Origin: Rhodeus uyekii
Taxonomy: Eukaryota > Chordata > Actinopteri > Cypriniformes > Acheilognathidae
DNA length: 64,000 bases
Assembly (NCBI GenBank): GCA_037043235.1
Contig: JAWRVZ010000257.1
Span: forward strand, 171,001-235,000
Reading direction: 5' to 3'
The notes below the pieces were generated by a model. It was given only the letters and a program-made list of their open reading frames with translations, searched no databases and was not told the origin of the DNA. Every line of letters begins with the position of its first letter. Positions within the stretch are counted from its first letter, which is position 1. This document shows, piece after piece, positions 56,801-64,000 of the stretch. Made by a program: the position numbers and the translations under genes.

Positions 56801-59800
56801 TGCATTGCATTCAAGAAACACTAATCAGTTCTTGCTTTCCCTGGGAATCGAACCCATGACCTTGAAAGCTCTTCAACTGTAGCTAAAATAGTAGAGAGTG
56901 GCGCTTGCAACATCAAGGTCATGGGTTCGATTGTATAACAATAATTGTATAAAGTTGTATAACACACCAGTCTGTCTCTACATTTTCCTGCAGACTTTCC
57001 TCTTGCTGTGTGATGTTGCATGTGTTCTGCACAGATTACCTTGGACTCCAGGTAGATGTTGGCCAGAGACATCTTGGCGATCTTGTAGAGACACAGCGAG
57101 AGTGAGACGGCGCAGAGGACGAACAGAGTGTCGTTGATGGCCACGCGCACCAGCACTACGGTCTCTGTGTCGGTCTCCGTCATCTTCACCAGCAGCGCGC
57201 AGGTCAGGTTCACCAGCAGGAAGATGATGCTGATGCAGAGGAAGAGCAGGTACAGCGGCAGCCTGACGACACACGACAGCGCTCACATAAATGCATCAAA
57301 GGATATATAAGTAAAGTCTGGGAATGGATAGAGAAATTCAACTCGGTGTGATAAACCACAGTTAAGTTATGTTTTATTGGTTATGTGCACTTTTTCACAT
57401 GTAGTTTGGGATTTTGTTTTCCCTTAATATTAACAACCTTCATTTAAAAACTGTATTTTGTATTTACTTGTGTTTATCTTGGTTTTTGATGACCTGAAAC
57501 ATTGAAGTGTGACAAACATGCAAAAACAGAAGAAATATATACACACACAGAACTGTCTTAGTCATGTTGGTATTTTTACACACAAAAAAGGTTTTAAGGC
57601 AGTTATTTGCAACGTTTCCTGCAGTGTGTCAGTAGGAAATATAATTTTATGTTTCCAAACATTCACTTTGCCATTAGTTGTAATAATCCTGTGAGACGTT
57701 TGAGTGCATAATGAGTGTGACAACAGCCGGAATGATCTGATCCCTCCATCATTGAGTCCAGAAGAAGAAACTGAGACTGAATCCAGAAGAACATCTGAAG
57801 ACGCTTTGAGAAACTGAGCGAGTGTTTCTGGACTAAAGCTGTGAAACACAAACGCTGCTCACAACACACATCGATTGGAATTAGTTCATTGATCAATAAA
57901 GTGCATTTATGGCATTATTTTTGAAAGCAGCCTCACTTTACAGCATAAAGTGCCTAAAACTGTTCACAGATCTGGAGTTTTGCTGGTCAGTTTCTTGAAG
58001 TTGCTGCAGTTCTTCTGGATTGAATCCGTCTCAGTTTCCTCATGTAATCCCAGACGGACTCGATGATGGAGAGATCAGATCTGCACGTGAAGCTCCTCCT
58101 TATGCAGACACAAATCTCACTGGATTATTACAATTAATGACTAAATGAATGTTCGGAAATGTAAACTAATATTTCCTACTGATACGCTGCAGGGAAATGC
58201 ATGAATAACTGCCTTTAAACCATTTTATTGAGTTGAAAATACTAACCTACGTTAGACTTTTGCACAGTGCTATCTATATTTATATGATAATTTTATGGAT
58301 CCATAGTCACCTGTACTTCTGAAGCTCTGGTGAATATTTAGACTTTGCCTTGAAAATGACCTGTCCCAGAAAGCAAGCAGTAAGTTAGTGTAAATATCAC
58401 TTGCAAAAAGCACTTTTAAGGCAAGAACGACACATTCAGGATCATAACATTCACACACTTTGATCAGAACATTAACAAGACTGTCAGGTTTACTGCTCAC
58501 CTGCTTTATAAACACTGACATGTCAACATGCTTTTATTACTTCAGATTATATATAATAAAAGGTGTACAGTTGTTACCTTAAGGAGCTATTTCAACTTGA
58601 TGTGAATGTGAACAGATATGTCCAGGTAAATGTACATTGATGTGAAAGACATTATCCGGTTCATTCTATAGTAAAAGCTGTTTTAGCTAAAAACAGCTAA
58701 ACAGTGACAACAGGATAGTATATTTCTTGAAGTCCCACTGAAATGCCTTGAAACGCGCAGCTTTATTCAGTGTGTTGAAGTCATTTCCTCTGAAAACGGA
58801 AGTGAGGGCGGGGCTTATCCAGAAGCTCCTCCCCTTTTCAAACAGCCAATAGTGTTTAGTTTATAGCCGTTGATCTCCATAAAGCTGCAGTTTCCTCCTA
58901 ATCTCTAACCATTTCTCCTCTAATATCCTCCATCTCTCTCTGAAACACATGATTGTGAGCAGAACTCAAACGGGTGGATGTGTTTCTCCTCTAATCTCCT
59001 CCATCTCTCTCTGAAACACATGATTGTGTGCAGAACTCAAACGGGTGGATGTGTTTCTCCTCTAATCTCCTCCATCTCTCTATGAAACACATGATTGTGT
59101 GCAGAACTCAAACGGGTGGATGTGTTTCTCCTCTAATCTCCTCCATCTCTCTCTAAAACACATGATTGTGTGCAGAACTCAAACGGGTGGATGTGTTTCT
59201 CCTCTGATCTCCTCCATCTCTCTATGAAACACATGATTGTGTGCAGAACTCAAACGGGTGGATGTGTTTCTCCTCTAATCTCCTCCATCTCTCTCTGAAA
59301 CACATGATTGTGTGCAGAACTCAAACGGGTGGATGTGTTTCTCCTCTAATCTCCTCCATCTCTCTCTGAAACACATGATTGTGTGCAGAACTCAAACGGG
59401 TGGATGTGTTTCTCCTCTGATCTCCTCCATCTCTCTATGAAACACATGATTGTGTGCAGAACTCAAACGGGTGGATGTGTTTCTCCTCTAATCTCCTCCA
59501 TCTCTCTCTGAAACACATGATTGTGTGCAGAACTCAAACGGGTGGATGTGTTTCTCCTCTAATCTCCTCCATCTCTCTATGAAACACATGATTGTGTGCA
59601 GAACTCAAACGGGTGGATGTGTTTCTCCTCTAATCTCCTCCATCTCTCTCTAAAACACATGATTGTGTGCAGAACTCAAACGGGTGGATGTGTTTCTCCT
59701 CTAATCTCCTCCATCTCTCTCTGAAACACATGATTGTGTGCAGAACTCAAACGGGTGGATGTGTTTCTCCTCTAATCTCCTCCATCTCTCTCTGAAACAC

Positions 59801-62418
59801 ATGATTGTGTGCAGAACTCAAACGGGTGGATGTGTTTCTCCTCTGATCTCCTCCATCTCTCTCTGAAACACATGATTGTGTGCAGAACTCAAACGGGTGG
59901 ATGTGTTTCTCCTCTAATCTCCTCCATCTCTCTATGAAACACATGATTGTGAGCAGAACTCAAACGGGTGGATGTGTTTCTCCTCTAATCTCCTCCATCT
60001 CTCTCTGAAACATGATTGTGTGCAGAACTCAAACGGGTGGATGTGTTTCTCCTCTAATCTCCTCCATCTCTCTCTGAAACATGATTGTGAGCAGAACTCA
60101 AACGGGTGGATGTGTTTCTCCTCTAATCTCCTCCATCTCTCTCTAAAACACATGATTGTGTGCAGAACTCAAACGGGTGGATGTGTTTCTCCTCTAATCT
60201 CCTCCATCTCTCTCTAAAACACATGATTGTGAGCAGAACTCAAACGGGTGGATGTGTTTCTCCTCTAATCTCCTCCATCTCTCTAAAACACATGATTGTG
60301 TGCAGAACTCAAACGGGTGGATGTGTTTCTCCTCTAATCTCCTCCATCTCTCTCTGAAACACATGATTGTGTGCAGAACTCAAACGGGTGGATGTGTTTC
60401 TCCTCTAATCTCCTCCATCTCTCTCTGAAACACATGATTGTGAGCAGAACTCAAACGGGTGGATGTGTTTCTCCTCTAATCTCCTCCATCTCTCTAAAAC
60501 ACATGATTGTGTGCAGAACTCAAACGGGTGGATGTGTTTCTCCTCTGATCTCCTCCATCTCTCTATGAAACACATGATTGTGTGCAGAACTCAAACGGGT
60601 GGATGTGTTTCTCCTCTGATCTCCTCCATCTCTCTCTAAAACACATGATTGTGTGCAGAACTCAAACGGGTGGATGTGTTTCTCCTCTAATCTCCTCCAT
60701 CTCTCTAAAACACATGATTGTGTGCAGAACTCAAACGGGTGGATGTGTTTCTCCTCTGATCTCCTCCATCTCTCTATGAAACACATGATTGTGTGCAGAA
60801 CTCAAACGGGTGGATGTGTTTCTCCTCTAATCTCCTCCATCTCTCTATGAAACACATGATTGTGAGCAGAACTCAAACGGGTGGATGTGTTTCTCCTCTA
60901 ATCTCCTCCATCTCTCTATGAAACACATGATTGTGAGCAGAACTCAAACGGGTGGATGTGTTTCTCCTCTAATCTCCTCCATCTCTCTATGAAACATGAT
61001 TGTGAGCAGAACTCAAACGGGTGGATGTGTTTCTCCATCACATGATCCGCTCTGGTCTGTCGTGTCTCTGGATCTGCAGCGCTTCACTCACACTAACGTC
61101 AATCCAGACTTCATTCCTACAATCAAAGATATTCCCACTGTCTGAATCGCTCTATATAGTGATTATGAGTCGTTCATCATGCAGAAAACAGTGTGTGAAC
61201 GAGTGACCGATTTCAGCCGCAGCTTCAGCCTCTGTTTATGATGAAGGGGGCGGAGCTTCCGATTCTAGAGCGTTTGATTGGACAGAAAATCTGATGAAGC
61301 TGAAGCGCAAAGTGATGTCATGAAAATCACTGATCCTCATTGGTGGAAGTGAGAGGCTGTAAGATTTAAAGGATTATATTTTCTAAATGTGATTTTTGTC
61401 GTTGTTTTGGAGCTTATAGAATAACATATTCATAATAAAATGTACTATACTACAAGTGTGCTTGTCAAACATACATGTATGATTGACTCACTGTAAATAA
61501 TTCACTGATTTGTACTGTAGTGTTACACTGAATGATTTCACTTCTCTTTTTTTACGTGTGCTGTACTCCCACACATATGATTCATTTGCATAAGCATTTT
61601 AAGCACAATAAAACAGGAAGAATAGTTCAAAATACCGCAACATCATTCAAGCAAAAGTAACGTGTGAGAATATAAACCTAAACTGACCTGACACAAGCAC
61701 TAGTGTGGGTCAATAATAAAAAGACACATAAAGAGGATGAACGGGATGATATGATGCATATTTCATTAATTAAAACAGACAAATGCTTTGCATACAGGGA
61801 TGCAAAGGCACATTGTCAAACATTAGTTTAAATATGATTGATATTAAAATAACCCTGGAGGTGGTTGGATAAATAATGATCAGGATGATTATAAACATTT
61901 TCCTTAAAATTGATTATGCAGTATGAAAGCGAACAAGATGCAAGAGACTCTCTCTGTCCAAAATACTGTTTCTGTAAGTGTAATCCTCTCCTAAACTTAC
62001 ATGTGACCCGCCGTCTTAAAAGCAGATTTTACCATCCAGGTTCAAAGGTTGCTGGTGTGTCGCTCACCTGTGCGAAGTAAAGATTCATGAGGCTGAGCGT
62101 GAAAAACTGCAGGCAGACGGGAAAGCAGTAGAGCAGCCAGAAGGAGAAGGGTCCGAGCGTGTTGGCGGTCACACAGTCTCTGAAATAGAAGGAGAAGAGC
62201 AGCGCGCGCAGAGCTGCCCACAGCAGACACAAGAACAGAAACCCCGTCTGGTAGCTGAAGCGCTTGTGTCCGTATCGCAGCACCAGCCACAGCTGCGCGT
62301 ACACGAACCCAAAGAGCAGCGAGTAGAAGACTGTGTACGCCACCGTCAGACCCAGCATCACGGACGGCGGCACGGCCGGGCTGAAGGTCGGCGGAGGAGG
62401 GAGGGACTCGTTCTCCAT
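53864..62418 (-). CDS. gpr137b: GPR137B-like seven-pass lysosomal membrane protein
   Basis: Complete gene on the minus strand, seven exons: 62418-62068, 58360-58311, 57262-57040, 56639-56490, 55551-55423, 55328-55207, 53969-53864; 376 residues. It starts MENESLPPPPTFSPAVPPSV. Hydrophobic segments follow: VAYTVFYSLLFGFVYAQL, FLFLCLLWAALRALLF, PFSFWLLYCFPVCLQFF, LYLLFLCISIIFLLVNLTC, VAINDTLFVLCAVSLSLC, VIGVTVILLYSSRACYNL and YVVFGVILFIWELLPTSLVV. Conserved landmarks are VIFKAKSKYSPEL, NDTLFVLCAVS, FDYDWYNVSDQ, ELLPTSLVVFFFRVR and FFDNPRRYDSDDDLAW. The 50-bp second exon is too short for simple gene finding. The family acts at lysosomes and regulates Rag GTPase/mTORC1 signalling. Choice of gpr137b over gpr137 or gpr137c rests on recalled sequence, and the teleost a/b copy cannot be told. 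Tail to tail with pkz. Confidence 0.9.
53970..55206 (-). other. last gpr137b intron
   Basis: AT-rich with no transposon ends recognised. If the donor at 55206-55201 is not used, the frame runs on to a stop at 55143, giving an alternative 22-residue tail. Confidence 0.5.
55693..56111 (+). repeat. 24-bp minisatellite in gpr137b intron
   Basis: About 17 copies of TGTGTGTTCATATTTGAATG plus CATA. A second variant (TGTATATTCATAACTGAATG plus CATA) recurs at alternating spacing, suggesting duplication of multi-unit blocks. The unit is a multiple of three without stops, so both strands show meaningless open frames. Confidence 0.9.
56328..56352 (+). repeat. GATA microsatellite
   Basis: Five to six tandem GATA tetranucleotides in a gpr137b intron. 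Confidence 0.8.
56748..56936. repeat. head-to-head SINE pair
   Basis: A minus-strand SINE (CAGACGCTTTTATCCAAAGC ... CCATGACCTTG) is followed directly by a plus-strand fragment (GAGAGTGGCGCTTGCAACAT ... GGTTCGATT). The two can pair. In a gpr137b intron. Confidence 0.65.
58915..61036 (+). repeat. 71-bp minisatellite in gpr137b intron 1
   Basis: About 30 copies of a 71-bp unit with ATCTCTCTCTGAAACACATG, GCAGAACTCAAACGGGTGG and ATGTGTTTCTCCTCTAATCT. Variants (CTATGAAAC versus CTCTGAAAC, GTGAGC versus GTGTGC, CTGATC versus CTAATC) are interspersed. The flanks 58735-58914 and 61037-61380 look like parts of one repetitive element (GGGCGGGGCTTATCC at the left, GGGGGCGGAGCTTCC at the right), so this may be an internal expansion, but I see no terminal inverted repeats. 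Confidence 0.9.
61037..62067 (-). other. 5' part of gpr137b intron 1
   Basis: AT-rich after the array. No additional exon or element recognised. Confidence 0.45.
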
Positions 62419-63177
62419 GGGTCTCTTTCCTCCTGCCCGGGGAGAGGGGGGTCTGGAAGGGGCTTTTCCTCCTCCTGGTGTCAGAATCCCTTCAGCCGAT
62501 GCGAATGAGCTTGTGAGAGTGACTGAGCACGATGGGATTGAAGGGGAAGCCAAGCATGCAGCACTTCCTCCTGCTGTACCGCATTCAGCTGGCACTGGCA
62601 GGCTGGCGTATTGTGCAGCGGGCAGTGAAAGCAGCAGGAAGGGAGGGAGGGAGGAGAGGAGGAGGACGGCCTCTCTGACGCGTGTTGACGTGCTGTACTG
62701 TACCTTTAACCCTGTGCTCAAGCTTCCCAGCGCTCAAACTCCCACGGGATGCTTGTGTTTCTTTCTCCTCCCAGTATGGCTGTTTGCTGTCTGTGTGCTT
62801 GATGATGAAACTACAGGTGCTTTTTATAAGGGCATTTGCAACTACTACTACTTTTTTTCTCTTTTTTTTACCTCAATCTTAAATATTTGAGTTTGTATCA
62901 GTCATTTTTTACTGTAATGTCTAACCTGATTCTTGAATTGAACTGAAGTTTGGCAGGTTTGCACTTGAAGCTTCATTAGAGCAAAGCGTTTATGATTTTC
63001 TTTACACAATGAAACACCCGTCGCACATTTTTATAAGCAACTTTAGTATAAATCGTGACTTTTCTCTTTACATTTTCTTTCGACTGATATTTGTACAGTA
63101 TTATTTAAAAAAAATTTTTTTGAAGTTACTTTTTTTTTTACTTCATTGGAATGGAACAAAACTTTGTAAAGGTTTTA
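62419..63177 (-). promoter_or_regulatory. gpr137b 5' UTR and promoter region
   Basis: The GC-rich sequence just upstream of the start codon (62419-62700) probably includes the 5' UTR and promoter. The frame is open upstream to 62721, but the Met at 62418 fits the family's short pre-transmembrane leader. The plus-strand frame 62333-62890 is a shadow. Confidence 0.4.
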
Positions 63178-63207
63178 ACACACACACACACACACACACC
63201 CTCACTG

Positions 63208-63238
<31 letters not shown>

Positions 63239-63348
63239 CTGGCATACACTCACACTCAAACACACACTAACACTCACACTTAAACACACACACACACACA
63301 CACACACAATCCCTGGCATACACTCACACTTAAATACACACTCACTGA

Positions 63349-63386
<38 letters not shown>

Positions 63387-63585
63387 CTGGCATACACTCA
63401 CACTCACACTTAAACACACACTCCCTGGCCCACACACACACACACACTCCCTGGCACACACCCACTCACATTCACTGACACACACACACACACACACACA
63501 CACTCAAACACACCCTCACTGAGACACACACACACACACACACTCACACTCAAACACACACTCACTGACACACACAAACTCTCTG

Positions 63586-63623
<38 letters not shown>

Positions 63624-63762
63624 ATGCACTCACACACTCACTGACACACACACATTCACTGACACACACACACACACTCACTGACACTCACACACTCCCT
63701 GACACATAGTAACTGACACACACACACTCTCCCTGACACACACTCACACACACACGACGTAA
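63178..63762 (+). repeat. CA-rich minisatellite upstream of gpr137b
   Basis: (CA)n blocks with interspersed CTCACTGACACA, CTCCCTGGCA and AATCCCTGGCATACACTCAC. The region beyond, to the window end, shows nothing recognisable. Confidence 0.9.
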
Positions 63763-64000
63763 GACTTGTGTGACGGTCTAGTTTTGCTGTTGCTCAGAAC
63801 GTCCTGGTTAAATCTCTGCTCTGAAGGGCTTGTCACTGTTAAGCGTCTTTTGTCTGACCTCTGGTTTCACCGCAAGCCTCCTGAAACCGTGAGAAGCGTT
63901 TCTGTGTCTGCGACTCGACTGTCTGTGAATTATTGCTGATGTAGCGTGGGTTCTCCTTATATGAGCCAGAGGTCGAGCAAATCCATCAAAAGTGCAGGAA

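Noticed and set aside
62333..62890. 185-codon plus-strand frame
   Set aside because: Antisense to the first gpr137b exon and its GC-rich leader.

Overview
The window is vertebrate nuclear DNA, almost certainly from a ray-finned and probably cypriniform fish. The genes have introns with GT-AG or occasionally GC-AG borders. The intergenic and intronic DNA is full of teleost-type repeats: Tc1, Tigger/pogo-like and mariner relics, a tRNA-derived SINE, solo LTRs, and CA/CT microsatellites. One gene is pkz, a Z-nucleic-acid-binding eIF2-alpha kinase known only from fish. There is no sign of prokaryotic sequence.

Layout: (1) 45-12692 (+), the 3' two thirds of myopalladin (mypn): a long proline-rich exon, then the exons for the last three Ig domains and a C-terminus ending in ESDEL. 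(2) 17055-20075 (+), complete gpatch11. (3) 21095-42834 (+), complete eif2ak2 (PKR) with three double-stranded-RNA-binding domains and a full kinase; its introns hold 3.7 kb and 4.6 kb tandem arrays, a 1.5 kb solo LTR, a Tc1 copy and a Tigger-like element. (4) 44644-47808 (+), complete pkz with two Zalpha domains, a seven-copy repeated linker and a kinase. (5) 53864-62418 (-), complete gpr137b-type seven-pass membrane protein, tail to tail with pkz. All exon sets were assembled by hand from splice-site and reading-frame continuity. The joined coding lengths are 804 nt (gpatch11), 2037 nt (eif2ak2), 1704 nt (pkz) and 1131 nt (gpr137b), each divisible by three.

Functionally the centre of the window is an antiviral pair. 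PKR senses dsRNA and PKZ senses left-handed Z-form nucleic acid, and both are expected to shut down translation by phosphorylating eIF2-alpha. Each has a consensus interferon-stimulated response element 140-175 bp before its ATG, so they are probably co-induced by interferon.

The most unusual structure is not a gene. At least two different transposon relics appear to have turned into tandem arrays inside introns. A 112-bp unit is amplified in mypn and, in the opposite orientation, in eif2ak2. A 28-bp unit is amplified about 164-fold inside a mariner-type relic in eif2ak2, with alternating blocks of two variants. A 71-bp array in gpr137b may be a third case. The very long open frames over these arrays are artefacts of the repeat, not proteins.
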